Below, in pieces: positions 10,677-19,270 of a DNA stretch of 41,596 nt (position 1 is its first letter; each line of letters opens with the position of its first letter). The translations under genes were made by a program, and so were the position numbers. The notes under the pieces were generated by a model, which saw nothing but the letters and a program-made list of their open reading frames with translations, made no database searches and was not told the origin of the DNA. The DNA comes from Labilithrix sp. (GTDB lineage: Bacteria > Myxococcota_A > Polyangia > Polyangiales > Polyangiaceae): positions 1-41,596 of the forward strand of contig JAHBWC010000073.1 in assembly GCA_019637225.1 (NCBI GenBank). The letters run 5' to 3'.

Positions 10677-11408
10677 TCACTCCACGACGTTGAAGACCAG
10701 CTCGTGACGCGCGCCGCCGCCGAGCAAGGCGACCGTCGTCGTGCCGGGCCGCATCGCGCGCGCGTACTCGGACGGGGCGCGGCCGAAGCGCGCGCTCGGA
10801 CCGACGACACGCGGGTCCGCGTAGGCGCCCTGGATCGCCGCGCTGGTCGCGATGAGCGTCGCGCCGCTGGCCGAGTGCGCGGTCGCGAGGATCTCGACCT
10901 CGCTGTCGACGGCGATCTGGAAGACGCCGTCGAGCTCCGGAGCGACGTCGCGCGTGGCGCCTCCTCGCGTCGCGCGGACGACCGTGTCGAGCGACGCGGC
11001 GTCGCGCACCTTGACGGTGATGCGATCGAAGACGGTGCCGGTCCAGTCGTCGTAGACCTCGAGGTCGGCGTCGCCCGCGCTCTTGGCGATGACCGAGATG
11101 CCGTCGCGACAGCCCTGGTGGCCGATGAAGCGGCACCGCGACGTCAGCGCGAACTCGGCGACGCCCGGCGCGGTCGACCGCACCTCGAAGGCCGTGCGCG
11201 GGTGCACCCCGTGGACGTCGATGTCGAGGAGCGCGCCGGCGAGGACCTCACGCTCGAGCGAGCAGCCCGCGCACGCGTCGGCGGTCGAATACTCGAACCG
11301 CAGCGTCCCGAGCTGACCCTCGGTGCCGCGAGGCTCGTCTTCGCCGCAGGCCGTCGCGCACAGCGCGGCCAGAGCGATCGCAGGGAGGGAGAAGCTACGG
11401 AAGGTCAT
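10677..11408 (-). CDS. Lipoprotein with probable Ig-like beta domains
   Basis: Lipoprotein of 243 residues, ATG at 11408, lipobox ATAC (Cys21) in MTFRSFSLPAIALAALCATAC. The mature part is beta-rich, with segments such as FEVRSTAPGVAEFAL and AGDADLEVYDDWTGTVFDRITVKV that read like BIG2-type bacterial Ig folds. Cys residues in DACAGC and SRCRFIGHQGC could form disulfides. It is the first gene of the minus-strand block that continues into the response regulator (72-base gap). A surface or periplasmic binding role is a guess; no enzyme motif is visible. Confidence 0.85.
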   Translation of the reverse strand: MTFRSFSLPAIALAALCATACGEDEPRGTEGQLGTLRFEYSTADACAGCSLEREVLAGALLDIDVHGVHPRTAFEVRSTAPGVAEFALTSRCRFIGHQGCRDGISVIAKSAGDADLEVYDDWTGTVFDRITVKVRDAASLDTVVRATRGGATRDVAPELDGVFQIAVDSEVEILATAHSASGATLIATSAAIQGAYADPRVVGPSARFGRAPSEYARAMRPGTTTVALLGGGARHELVFNVVE

Positions 11409-11812
11409 CGAACAACCAAAAAGGGCGAAGCGGCGCCCTCATTACCACCAGAGCAACCGCCGTTCCACGGCCGAACGGCCCAAAACACCTACAAAGCTAC
11501 CGATGCTCCGGGGGGCTCCGTGGTTCCGCCGTGAACGGAAGGCCACGGTGGACCTGTGACGAGCCGTCCAAGAAGGGGACGACCCGGAGAGCTCGGGTGA
11601 AACCCCTCGAGAACAGGATGATGTCCGGGCGATCGTCGCCTTCGCAGCGAAGAACGTCCAGAAAGCGCCCTTGGCCGTCTCGTCCTACGCGCCCCGACGG
11701 CCGAGCTTCCCGGCGGCCGGCGATTTTTCCTCGGTCCCCCGGAGGGCCGCATGCGATCGCTCGGTCGGGGCGCGCTTGACGCCGCCCGTACGGCCCGGCA
11801 AGCAGCGGAGCG
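11409..11812. other. 404-base gap between divergent lipoprotein genes
   Basis: This stretch separates the minus-strand lipoprotein (start 11408) from the plus-strand lipoprotein (start 11813) and so must hold both promoters. An imperfect hairpin is visible at about 11518-11550 (CCGTGG and TTCCG pairing with CGGAA and CCACGG, two bulged G). Small open frames here lack protein-like composition. I see no confident promoter hexamers, RNA gene or repeat. Confidence 0.4.
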
Positions 11813-12205
11813 ATGCTTCGCCGGCTCTTCGTCCTGGCCGCCGCGCTCGCGATGCTCGTCGCGTACGCGATCGCTTGCGGGGATCCGAGTCACATCTTCG
11901 AGGGCAGGCTCTACGTCGAGCGCCGGTCGTGCCTCGGAACGACCGCGAGCGTCGACGTCGTCGAGGGCGCGGGCGGAGGCAACTGCGGACCGACGTGCCT
12001 GACGCAGCCTCACACGGACGGAGGCCGCGCGGTCTACGTCGCCACGATGTGCGCGCCGTACCCGTTCGGCTTCGACGCCTCGGGCAGCGACTTCGCCTGC
12101 CCCGCCGCCCTCGCGGCGCTCGAGCGCGGCGACACGTGCCTCCTCGACGGCGGATCGGCGAACCCGGCGCCGGCGGAGGAGCCGGCAGACGCCGGCGGCG
12201 ACTGA
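11813..12205 (+). CDS. Small Cys-rich lipoprotein, unknown function
   Basis: Protein of 130 residues, ATG at 11813 behind a GGAG. The signal peptide MLRRLFVLAAALAMLVAYAI leads to a lipobox Cys at residue 22 (AIAC). The mature part has seven further Cys (for example RRSCLGT, GNCGPTC and FACPA), suggesting a disulfide-stabilised fold, and ends in an Ala/Pro/Glu/Asp tail with DAGGD. Such short lipoproteins ending in Asp/Gly-rich tails are common in myxobacteria. It converges with the minus-strand gene ending at 12222, leaving only 16 bases between stops. Confidence 0.8.
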   Translation: MLRRLFVLAAALAMLVAYAIACGDPSHIFEGRLYVERRSCLGTTASVDVVEGAGGGNCGPTCLTQPHTDGGRAVYVATMCAPYPFGFDASGSDFACPAALAALERGDTCLLDGGSANPAPAEEPADAGGD

Positions 12206-12221
12206 ACGCCTCTCGGCGTCC

Positions 12222-13208
12222 TCAGCGTCGGAGGAGCGCGCGCAGCGCGGCGAGGGGATCGAAGCCGAGCGTGCTCGACACGTCGCGATCGCCGACGGCT
12301 TCGCCGAGGCGCTTCCGCGCGTGAGCCATGAAGGGCTCGAGCCTGCGGAGCGTCTGGCTCTGGCCGGCGATCGCGCGGAAGCTCTCGAACGCGAAGCGCG
12401 CGCCGTCGGCGCCGAGCGCGAGGCGGATGCCGACGGGCATCGGCGACAGGATGACGTCGCGCACGACCGCCGCGCGCCCCCACGCGCCGGGCTGCGCATC
12501 GACCTGCAGCTCGCGGAAGCGATCGACCTCGGCGAAGCACCCCATCGCCACCGGCGCGTACTGCTCTTCGACGGCGCGCGCGACGTGGCGGTAGTCGCGC
12601 CGCCAGTCGCCCGAGATGAGCCCCATGCGGATGCGCACGTCCTCCGGACCGGCGAGCACGTCGAAGGCGTCGCCTCGACGACGCGCCACGCCCGCCGTCC
12701 AGAGCTCGCCGTGACGAAACACACCGAGCACCATGGCGTGGCCGTCGGGACAGATCGAGTCGAGGGCACGCCGAACCATCGTCTCCGTCGGCTGCGGGAA
12801 ACCATGGAGGCGCATCGGCCAGCGCTCGATCGCGCCCTCTTGCATCATCTCGCGCGCGATCGTGACGAGGAGCAGCGCCTGGGCGGTGAGGTCGTCGGTG
12901 CGCCGGAGCCTCGCGCCGAAGCGCTCCATGATCTCCTCGAGCGCGCCGCTCTCGGCGGCGAGCGCCCAGCTCGCGTGGTGCGTTTCGGCGAGGTCCGCGA
13001 GCGGCACCGGCCACGGCCCGCGCGGATCGAGCCGACCGGTCCGCGTGTGGAGGAGCTTCTGGAGGCGACCGCCGTCGTGGATCGCGATCACGCCGCCGCG
13101 TGGACGGGTCGCCTCGCGATCGGGCGTGGCCCGCGGCTTCCACAGGTGGAGAAAGCGCGTCCACGTCTCGGTGGTCCAGCCCTCGAAGCGAACGTCGGGC
13201 GTGAGCAC
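12222..13208 (-). CDS. Conserved hypothetical protein, probably cytoplasmic
   Basis: Protein of 328 residues, start 13208, with no signal peptide or membrane helix. Recognisable stretches are GGVIAIHDGGRLQKLLHTRTGR, a central helical region ending MMQEGAIERWP, and GHAMVLGVFRHGELWTAGVARR followed by a second beta-rich segment. The composition is that of a real alpha/beta protein, but I do not recognise the family and see no catalytic signature. It is a single gene between a convergent lipoprotein gene and a divergent Gly/Pro-rich membrane protein gene. Confidence 0.75.
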   Translation of the reverse strand: MLTPDVRFEGWTTETWTRFLHLWKPRATPDREATRPRGGVIAIHDGGRLQKLLHTRTGRLDPRGPWPVPLADLAETHHASWALAAESGALEEIMERFGARLRRTDDLTAQALLLVTIAREMMQEGAIERWPMRLHGFPQPTETMVRRALDSICPDGHAMVLGVFRHGELWTAGVARRRGDAFDVLAGPEDVRIRMGLISGDWRRDYRHVARAVEEQYAPVAMGCFAEVDRFRELQVDAQPGAWGRAAVVRDVILSPMPVGIRLALGADGARFAFESFRAIAGQSQTLRRLEPFMAHARKRLGEAVGDRDVSSTLGFDPLAALRALLRR

Positions 13209-13406
13209 GCCCCTACGCTACAACACAACTCCGTCGTCTTGGCGGCACAGTCGGAAGGTCGAGCTCCGGTCTGCCGCCGCGGCGCCCGCCGAACGTGCGA
13301 TCGATCGGCGTGCGCCTCGCTTTGTCGGCGCCGACCTCGCGTGGTCTACTGTCGCCGACCCGCGGGGAGGGATTTCTCCGTCGAGCCACGTTCCAAGGAG
13401 GATTCG

Positions 13407-14063
13407 ATGCAAGGAGGATGGCAACCCCCGCCGGGCGGCGGAGGCGGAGGATACGGACCGCCGGGCGGCGGAGGGGGATACGGACCGCCGGGCGGCGGAG
13501 GCGGAGGATACGGACCGCCGGGCGGCGGAGGGTATGGCGCACCCCCGCCGGGAGGAGGACCGCCGGGCATGGGCGGACCGCCCGGCTACGGAGGCGCGCC
13601 TCCCGGGCAGGGCTTCGCGCCGCCGAACCCCTACGGAGCGCCGCAGGCCGGCATGATGGGCATGACGCCCCAGTACGGGGACTACGAGTTCAACGACTAC
13701 GAGAACTCGATCATCGACAAGACGGCGAGCCGCGCGAAGCTCTGGGGCATCATCTCCACGACGATCGGCGCGCTCCAGGTCCTCGGGAGCTGCGGCATGT
13801 TCGCGAGCCCCTCGCTGGCGACCTACCTCCCGGCGGGCATCGTCGCGATCGTCGTCGGCGTGACGTTCATCGGCGCAGGCAACTCCCTGAAGTCCGTCGT
13901 CACGACGCAGGGCAACGATCTCATGCACCTGATGCAGGCGATGCAGAAGATGAGCACCGCGTTCATCATCGAGATCATCTGCGCGCTCGTCGGCTTCGTC
14001 CTGGCCATCATCGGGATCATCCTCGTGACGTTCGTGCTCGTCGCCGCCGTCGCGGCGTCGTAA
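13407..14063 (+). CDS. Gly/Pro/Tyr-rich membrane protein with N-terminal repeats
   Basis: Protein of 218 residues, ATG at 13407 with AAGGAGG just ahead. Residues 1-75 are low-complexity, built on a repeated GGGGYGPP unit, and should be disordered. The rest has three hydrophobic segments (about 110-130, 133-155 and 185-215), typical of membrane helices, with a soluble loop containing NSLKSVVTTQGNDLMHLMQAMQ. Proteins with a GYGPP-type tail and a few helices are frequent in myxobacteria, and none that I know has an assigned role; a scaffold or condensate-forming function is possible. The next gene starts 11 bases after the stop, so they are probably one operon. Confidence 0.85.
   Translation: MQGGWQPPPGGGGGGYGPPGGGGGYGPPGGGGGGYGPPGGGGYGAPPPGGGPPGMGGPPGYGGAPPGQGFAPPNPYGAPQAGMMGMTPQYGDYEFNDYENSIIDKTASRAKLWGIISTTIGALQVLGSCGMFASPSLATYLPAGIVAIVVGVTFIGAGNSLKSVVTTQGNDLMHLMQAMQKMSTAFIIEIICALVGFVLAIIGIILVTFVLVAAVAAS
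13449..13532 (+). repeat. In-frame tandem repeat encoding GYGPPGGGG units
   Basis: Three tandem copies of a GGATACGGACCGCCGGGCGG unit plus GGAGGN spacers, 27, 30 and 27 bases long, lie inside the Gly/Pro-rich gene. All are multiples of three, so copy-number change would keep the frame. Confidence 0.85.
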
Positions 14064-14074
14064 GAGCCACGGTC

Positions 14075-15040
14075 ATGGCCGTGTCGGTCGAGGCGCTCTT
14101 CCGCGAAACGTTCCTCCCCCTCTACCCGGAGGACGCGAAGAGCGACCTCGCCCGTGCTCGTGCCGAGGACGCGAACCCGGCGAACAACCCCCATGTCCTC
14201 GCTCACCTCGACGACGCCGCGCGCGTCTTCGTCGAGATGGCGCCGACCGCGCTCGGCCTCCCCGCGAGCACGCTCGACCTCGATTTCAGCGACGCGAGCG
14301 TCCACCGGCTGAGCGCCGCGCTGACGCCGGAGCGACGCGATCGCCTGGCGGCGCAGGGCGCGCGAGGCACGCCGGACAACGTGCTGTTCAACTTCGTCGT
14401 CCACGGCGCCGCCTACGTCGGCGCGTGCATCGTCCGCGCGCACGGCGGCGCGTGGGCCGTGCGCCGGCCGCTGTGGGAGAGCCTCGTCCGCCTCGCGTCG
14501 CGCGCCGGCGAGGCCGATCTGCCGATCTTCCACTGGTGGCTGAAGTCCCTCGCCGACCCGAGCGCCGAGCACACGCTGCCCTCGCTGGCGGATCGCTACC
14601 GCGCCTACGTCGAGGTCCCGTGCGCGAAGCCCGAGGAGCTGCCGATCATCGCGCCGCCCGACCGGGAGCTGCCGAAGATCGCGAAGGGCGTCCGTTACGA
14701 TGTATTTTACAAGTACCTGAAGGCCCACCTCCCGGAGCTCCGCGACGTCGGCGAGGCGTTCCCGTCGCCCGAGCGCTTCGCGGACTACGAGCTCGCGTCG
14801 CTCTCGTTCGATCTCGTCGGCGGCGGGCGCATGCTCGTCGTCCACGGCCCGACCAAGCACGGGCTCCACGCGTTCTGGCTCACGAAGGAGGGCTTCGAGA
14901 AGGCGGCCTTCTGGCCGTGCGACTCGTTCCCGGCACCGATCCTCCGCGTCAAGGGCGCGGGACCCACCCAGAAAATCGAGGTCCTGCTCTCGCGGGACGG
15001 GACCCAGTCGGCGATCGAGCTCCTCTGGTGGGGTCCGTGA
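14075..15040 (+). CDS. Conserved hypothetical protein, cytoplasmic
   Basis: Protein of 321 residues from ATG 14075. No signal peptide or membrane segment. It has segments such as NVLFNFVVHGAAYVGACIVRAHGG and PIFHWWLKSLADPS, and a C-terminal beta-rich half (LSFDLVGGGRMLVVHGP, AFWLTKEGFEKAAFWPCDSFP). I do not recognise the family. It is tightly packed: 11 bases after the membrane protein gene, and its stop TGA overlaps the GTG start of the histidine kinase (GTGA). This arrangement suggests co-translation with the kinase. Confidence 0.8.
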   Translation: MAVSVEALFRETFLPLYPEDAKSDLARARAEDANPANNPHVLAHLDDAARVFVEMAPTALGLPASTLDLDFSDASVHRLSAALTPERRDRLAAQGARGTPDNVLFNFVVHGAAYVGACIVRAHGGAWAVRRPLWESLVRLASRAGEADLPIFHWWLKSLADPSAEHTLPSLADRYRAYVEVPCAKPEELPIIAPPDRELPKIAKGVRYDVFYKYLKAHLPELRDVGEAFPSPERFADYELASLSFDLVGGGRMLVVHGPTKHGLHAFWLTKEGFEKAAFWPCDSFPAPILRVKGAGPTQKIEVLLSRDGTQSAIELLWWGP

Positions 15041-16779
15041 CGAGAAACGCCGGCCTCGGCCGGATCTGGAACCTCCTCGTCGGCAAGACCGAGCGCCGCC
15101 TCGCGATGGTCATCCTCGTGACGACCATGGTCCCGCTCGCCGCGGCGCTCTACCTCGGCACGCAGATGTTCCGGCGCGCGTCGGCCGTCTGGTTCAACCC
15201 GGAGATCGGCGCGCAGCTCGACCGCGGCGTCGACGTCTACAAGGACTACGTCAAGGCGATCAAGGACGACCTCAAGCACCAGACCGTCGCCATCGCCGCG
15301 GATCCGGTGCTCCGCGAGGCCGCGCGGAAGGGCAACGTCGAGACGCTCGAGTCCGAGCTCGACGCCCTCTTCCCGAGCTTCACGAGCCTCGTGGAGCTCC
15401 GCGTGCTCCAGGCGCCCCTCGCCAACCCTGCGCCGCCGTACGACGCCGACGAGGTTCGCGCGAAGACGATGGCGCACCGCGACCGCGGCCGCCCCGTCGA
15501 CGCGACGACCGAGAAGAGCCTCAGCCAGATCTACCCGCTCACCGACGACCTCGACGGTCCCTGCGTCCTCGCGATCTACGCCGTCTCGAGCAAGCGCCTC
15601 GACGAGCTCGAGAGCGCCGGCGAGGTCGTCAAGCGCTACCACCAGATCGAGGCCTCGCGCTCCGACGTCTACCAGGGCTACCTGAACGTCTACGCGCTGC
15701 TCCTCGGCGTCACCCTCGTGCTCACGGTGCCGCTCGGCATCTTCCTCGCGCGCGGCGTCACCCGGCGCATCAACCGCCTCTCGGCGGCGATCAACCTCGT
15801 CGCCGAAGGCGATCTGACGGTGCGCGTCCCCGTCACCGGGTCCGACGAGCTCACCGACCTCGCGCGCACGTTCAACCGCATGATCGGCGAGATCTCGCAG
15901 TCGCGCTCGCGCATCGAGTTCTTGCAGCGCATCGGCGCCTGGCAGGACATGGCGCAGCGCCTGGCGCACGAGATCAAGAACCCGCTCACGCCCATCCAGC
16001 TCGCCGTGCAGGAGTGCCACCGCAAGTACGACGGCGACGACGTGCGCTACCGCGCGCTGCTCGACACGACGCGCGAGATCGTCGAAGAGGAGGTCGGCAC
16101 GCTCCGCCGCCTCGTCGGCAACTTCTCGAGCTTCGCGCGCCTGCCGCACGCCGAGCTCGCCGAGGCGAACCTCTCGGCCTTCCTCCGCGACTGCGAGAAC
16201 CAGCTCGGCCACCTCGAGGATCCCTCGCTCGGCGAGGGCACGACGGACGCCGAGCCGATCCCCGCGCACAACGTCGAGATCCGCTGGGAGGTCCCGAAGG
16301 AGGCGATCGCCGTGGCGATCGACCGACAGATGTTGCGGCGCGTGGTCGTGAACCTCGTGCGCAACGCGGTGCAGGCGATCCGCGACCACCACGCGCGGAG
16401 CTCGCGGCCCGACGCCGCCGCCGGCCTCCCCTCCGGCGAGGTGCTCGGGCGCATCGTCGTGAGCGCGTCGCGCGAGGGCGACGGCGCGCGCATCGAGGTC
16501 GAGGACGACGGGCCCGGCATCGCCGCGTCGATGCGCGGGCGCATCTTCGATCCGTACTTCACGACGAAGGCCGACGGCACCGGCCTCGGCCTCGCGATCG
16601 TCAAGAAGGTCGTCGTCGAGCACGGCGGCGAGATCGACGCCGGCCGGAGCACTCGCCTCGGCGGCGCGCGCTTCACCCTGCACCTGCCCGGCATGAAGAT
16701 CCTCGCCATCGCGGCCGCGGCGCGCGAGGCCCGCGAGCGCGCGCGCCAGCAAGGCGTCGAGACCGACGTCGGCGTCTGA
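15037..16779 (+). CDS. NtrY-like membrane sensor histidine kinase
   Basis: Protein of 580 residues starting at GTG 15037, overlapping the previous stop. TM1 at about 21-41, an extracytoplasmic sensor region of about 175 residues, TM2 at 217-238 and a HAMP domain at 238-290. The phospho-acceptor is His311 in MAQRLAHEIKNPLTPIQLAVQ, the motif typical of NtrY-type kinases. ATP-binding boxes are NLVRNAVQAI (N), DDGPGI (G1), FDPYFTTK (F) and GTGLGLAI (G2). All key residues are present. A short Ala/Arg tail follows the catalytic domain. No response regulator is adjacent, so it is an orphan in this window; NtrY-class partners are usually NtrC-type sigma54 activators. Confidence 0.96.
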   Translation: MTRNAGLGRIWNLLVGKTERRLAMVILVTTMVPLAAALYLGTQMFRRASAVWFNPEIGAQLDRGVDVYKDYVKAIKDDLKHQTVAIAADPVLREAARKGNVETLESELDALFPSFTSLVELRVLQAPLANPAPPYDADEVRAKTMAHRDRGRPVDATTEKSLSQIYPLTDDLDGPCVLAIYAVSSKRLDELESAGEVVKRYHQIEASRSDVYQGYLNVYALLLGVTLVLTVPLGIFLARGVTRRINRLSAAINLVAEGDLTVRVPVTGSDELTDLARTFNRMIGEISQSRSRIEFLQRIGAWQDMAQRLAHEIKNPLTPIQLAVQECHRKYDGDDVRYRALLDTTREIVEEEVGTLRRLVGNFSSFARLPHAELAEANLSAFLRDCENQLGHLEDPSLGEGTTDAEPIPAHNVEIRWEVPKEAIAVAIDRQMLRRVVVNLVRNAVQAIRDHHARSSRPDAAAGLPSGEVLGRIVVSASREGDGARIEVEDDGPGIAASMRGRIFDPYFTTKADGTGLGLAIVKKVVVEHGGEIDAGRSTRLGGARFTLHLPGMKILAIAAAAREARERARQQGVETDVGV

Positions 16780-16868
16780 CCCGCCCTGCTCGGCGAAACG
16801 AGAGAGCCGCCGCGACGCCTCGGCGCGGCGCGGCGCGGAGGGCGTCGACGCGCTGATTCTTGCTTGCT

Positions 16869-17483
16869 ATGTCCATGGCGATGTCCGACGAGCCTGCCCC
16901 GTCCACGACGGTCGAAGCCGGCGAAGTCCCGGGCGGAGCTCCGCAGGGCAAGCTCCGCGCGGCGCTGGTGGTGCTCGCGCTCGCCGCGGGCTTCGCGCTC
17001 GTCCCGCGGCTGACGAAGGGCTGCGAGGGCCTCTCGCTCGACGAGGACGCCCCGGAGTTCAGCGCCCGCGTCATCGCGAACGCCGAGGGCCTCGGCGCGA
17101 GCGAGGGCGACGCGCCGGCGACGCTCGAGCTCAGCAGCTTGCGCGGGCGTCCCGTCGTGCTCGACTTCTGGGCGACGTGGTGCGGCCCCTGCCAGGCCGA
17201 GGCGCCGATCGTGAACACGATCGCGCTCCGCCACAAGGACAAGGGCCTCGCGGTGATCGGCGTGAACACGAGCGACGAGGAGGGCCTCGCCGCGCGCTTC
17301 GCGAAGAAGAAGGGCCTGAGCTTCCCGATCGTCTACGACCAGAACAACACGATCGCGAAGCAGTACGGCGTGACGAACCTGCCGACGCTCGTGGTCGTGT
17401 CGAAGACCGGGAAGATCGTCGCGATCCGTCACGGCGTCACGAGCGACAGCGCCCTCGACGAGATCGTCCGTCGCTACCTCTGA
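16869..17483 (+). CDS. TlpA/ResA-like membrane-anchored thioredoxin
   Basis: Protein of 204 residues, ATG at 16869; two further in-frame ATGs follow within 12 bases and the ribosome site is poor, so the exact start is uncertain. A short N-terminus is followed by one membrane helix (about 29-46), then a periplasmic thioredoxin fold with the redox motif WCGPC (Cys105, Cys108), preceded by VVLDFWAT and followed by the cis-Pro loop YGVTNLPTLVV. TlpA/ResA proteins reduce disulfides, often of apocytochrome c. The variant CcmE at 28.9 kb means cytochrome c maturation exists in this organism, but a link is inference. Only 7 bases separate its stop from that of the convergent ABC gene. Confidence 0.93.
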   Translation: MSMAMSDEPAPSTTVEAGEVPGGAPQGKLRAALVVLALAAGFALVPRLTKGCEGLSLDEDAPEFSARVIANAEGLGASEGDAPATLELSSLRGRPVVLDFWATWCGPCQAEAPIVNTIALRHKDKGLAVIGVNTSDEEGLAARFAKKKGLSFPIVYDQNNTIAKQYGVTNLPTLVVVSKTGKIVAIRHGVTSDSALDEIVRRYL

Positions 17484-17490
17484 AGGCGTT

Positions 17491-18315
17491 TCACGCGCCG
17501 CGCTGTCCGCGCATCGGGAGGAAGAAGCGCGCGCCGGTGAGATCGTTCACGCCGCAATAGAGGTCGGCGTCGAACGTCTCCTTGAGCGTCTTCCACGTCA
17601 TCACGTCGGCGACGCCGCCCGCGGCGACGACGCGGCCGCTCTTCATGAGGACGACGCGATCGGCGAACTGCGCCGCGACGTTGAGGTCGTGCATCACGAT
17701 GAGGCACGCCATCGCCCGCTCCTTCGCCTCGGTCGCGAGCAGCTCGTAGAGATCGAGCTGGTGGCGCACGTCGAGGAACGCGCCGGGCTCGTCGAGGAGG
17801 AGCACCTTCGGCTCCTGCGCGAGCGCCCGCGCGACCGCGACGCGCTTCTGCTCACCGCCCGAGAGCGCGCGCGCCGGCCGCGACGCGAGCTCGCGGAGAT
17901 CGCAGCGCGCGAGCGCGTCCTCGATGACGCGCTCGTCCTCGTCGGTCGCTCGCATCCAGCCGCCTTGGTGCGGCGCGCGGCCCATCGCCACGACGTCGCG
18001 CACCGTGAAGCTGCCCGCGATGTCCTGCATTTGCTCCACGACCGCGAGGACGCGCGCGACGTCGGACCGCGAGCGCGCGCCGAGCGGCTCGCCGAGGAGG
18101 CGGACCTCGCCGCGCCGCGGCGAGAGGAGGCCGGACGCGACGCGGACGAGCGTCGTCTTCCCCGCGCCGTTCGGGCCGAGCACGCAGACGACCTCGCCTG
18201 CTGCGACCGTGAGGTCGACGCCCTCGAGCTCCGCGCGCGCGCCGCCGGCCGTCGCGGAATGGGTCGTTGCGGAATACCCCGCAGTAACCTCTTGAAGAAC
18301 CAGCGAATCTGTCAC
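17491..18315 (-). CDS. ABC transporter ATP-binding protein (FecE/BtuD/HmuV type), orphan
   Basis: Protein of 274 residues from GTG 18315 (VTDSLVLQEVTAGYS). It has a complete ATPase set: Walker A GPNGAGKTT, Q-loop region VVEQMQDIAGSFTVRDVV, signature ALSGGEQKRVAVARAL, Walker B VLLLDEPGAFLDVRHQ, and switch His in MHDLNVAAQFAD. The GRAPHQ segment and the MHDLN motif fit the iron-siderophore, haem and cobalamin importer ATPases. Those systems need a permease and binding protein, and neither is nearby. It is divergent from the PHB-type regulator gene (78-base gap). Confidence 0.93.
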   Translation of the reverse strand: MTDSLVLQEVTAGYSATTHSATAGGARAELEGVDLTVAAGEVVCVLGPNGAGKTTLVRVASGLLSPRRGEVRLLGEPLGARSRSDVARVLAVVEQMQDIAGSFTVRDVVAMGRAPHQGGWMRATDEDERVIEDALARCDLRELASRPARALSGGEQKRVAVARALAQEPKVLLLDEPGAFLDVRHQLDLYELLATEAKERAMACLIVMHDLNVAAQFADRVVLMKSGRVVAAGGVADVMTWKTLKETFDADLYCGVNDLTGARFFLPMRGQRGA

Positions 18316-18393
18316 GAACGAAAGGTTTCGGTGAGGTTTCGACGACGCTTCTCGACGCTGCGCGTTGGTGTATCTTGGATCCCAGGAGCTCCC

Positions 18394-19041
18394 GTGGAAA
18401 ACAAGGCCCAAGAGAACGTTACGGATGACCGGCCGCGGCGCGTCATCAAGCGGTACTCCAACCGGAAGCTGTACGATACGAAGGACAGCCGCTACGTGAC
18501 GCTCCTTCAGATCGCGGAGATGGTCCGCGGCGGCGAAGAAGTCCAGATCATCGACAACAACACGAAGGAAGACCTCACCGAGGTCACCCTCGCGCAGATC
18601 ATCTACGAGGAGCAGAAGCAGAAGGCGTCCTCGAGCCGCAACGTTCCCCTCCAGACGCTGAAGGACCTCATCCACCAGCGCACCGAGAAGGTGCTCTCGG
18701 ACCTTCGTGAGGGTCCGATCGGACGGCTGATTCCGGGCGCCGCCAAGAGCGAGCCGCCGAGCAAGACGTCGCTCACCGAGACCCCTGTTCCCCCGAAGGC
18801 CGAGGAGAAGGACAACGGAGCGCCCCCGGCGCCGCCTTCCTCGCCGGGAAAGCCGAGCCTCGTCGAGCAGGCCAAGGAGACCTGGGAGGACTGGCAGACG
18901 AAGATCGACGAGCGCGTGAAGGCGGTCGTCCCGAACCTCCTGCCGTGGCAGCAGCTCCAGCACGAGATCAAGCGCCTGAACACGCGTATCGAGGAGCTCG
19001 AGGAGAAGCTCAAGTCGATGGGCGGCAAGGACGGGCCGTAA
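18394..19041 (+). CDS. Polyhydroxyalkanoate synthesis regulator DNA-binding protein (PhaR-type)
   Basis: Protein of 215 residues, GTG at 18394 with AGGAG 6 bases upstream. The N-terminal 65 residues are the PHB/PHA accumulation regulator DNA-binding domain: RVIKRYSNRKLYDTKDSRYV, then EEVQIIDNNTKEDLTEVTL. The middle is a Pro/Ser/Glu-rich linker and the C-terminus is a coiled coil (QHEIKRLNTRIEELEEKLK). Family members repress phasin and PHA genes and sense polymer; no phaC or phasin gene is in the window, and in myxobacteria this domain may regulate something else. Likely a monocistronic gene. Confidence 0.9.
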   Translation: MENKAQENVTDDRPRRVIKRYSNRKLYDTKDSRYVTLLQIAEMVRGGEEVQIIDNNTKEDLTEVTLAQIIYEEQKQKASSSRNVPLQTLKDLIHQRTEKVLSDLREGPIGRLIPGAAKSEPPSKTSLTETPVPPKAEEKDNGAPPAPPSSPGKPSLVEQAKETWEDWQTKIDERVKAVVPNLLPWQQLQHEIKRLNTRIEELEEKLKSMGGKDGP

Positions 19042-19235
19042 ACCGCGCCCTGGCGCCGCGCGCGGCGCCCAACACCGTGTCTTTCCGCGCCTTCTCCAGC
19101 TACCGGCGAGCGCCTCGGCGTCGCGCGGAGCGCGCGTCGTTTTGACGCGGAAACGGCGCATTCGCCTCTGCTCGAGACAAAGCGGCAAAGCTCAAAGCTG
19201 AGCTAGATCGCAGGAATAGTCGACTTAACATGGGG

Positions 19236-19262
19236 GTTACGCCCGACAGAGAAAGGCGTAAC
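19236..19262 (+). promoter_or_regulatory. Inverted repeat in the ECF sigma leader overlapping the ribosome site
   Basis: A perfect 8-base inverted repeat, GTTACGCC and GGCGTAAC, flanks an 11-base loop and ends 8 bases before the sigma gene ATG. The purine-rich GAGAAAGG likely to serve as ribosome site lies in the loop and right arm. It could be an RNA hairpin limiting translation or a DNA operator; sequence alone cannot tell. Confidence 0.4.
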
Positions 19263-19270
19263 GACCCACG

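Noticed and set aside
11489..12805. 438-codon minus-strand frame spanning the lipoprotein gap and the 12.2 kb gene
   Set aside because: It is an Arg/Ser-rich out-of-frame shadow of the real minus-strand gene and runs through non-coding sequence.
13440..13540. Regular repeat resembling a short CRISPR-like array
   Set aside because: The units are contiguous, multiples of three bases, without spacers, and encode Gly/Tyr/Pro repeats in a clear gene.
14785..16752. 655-codon minus-strand frame opposite the histidine kinase
   Set aside because: Exact antisense of a gene with all kinase motifs; composition is Asp/Val/Leu/Arg-biased as in other shadows.
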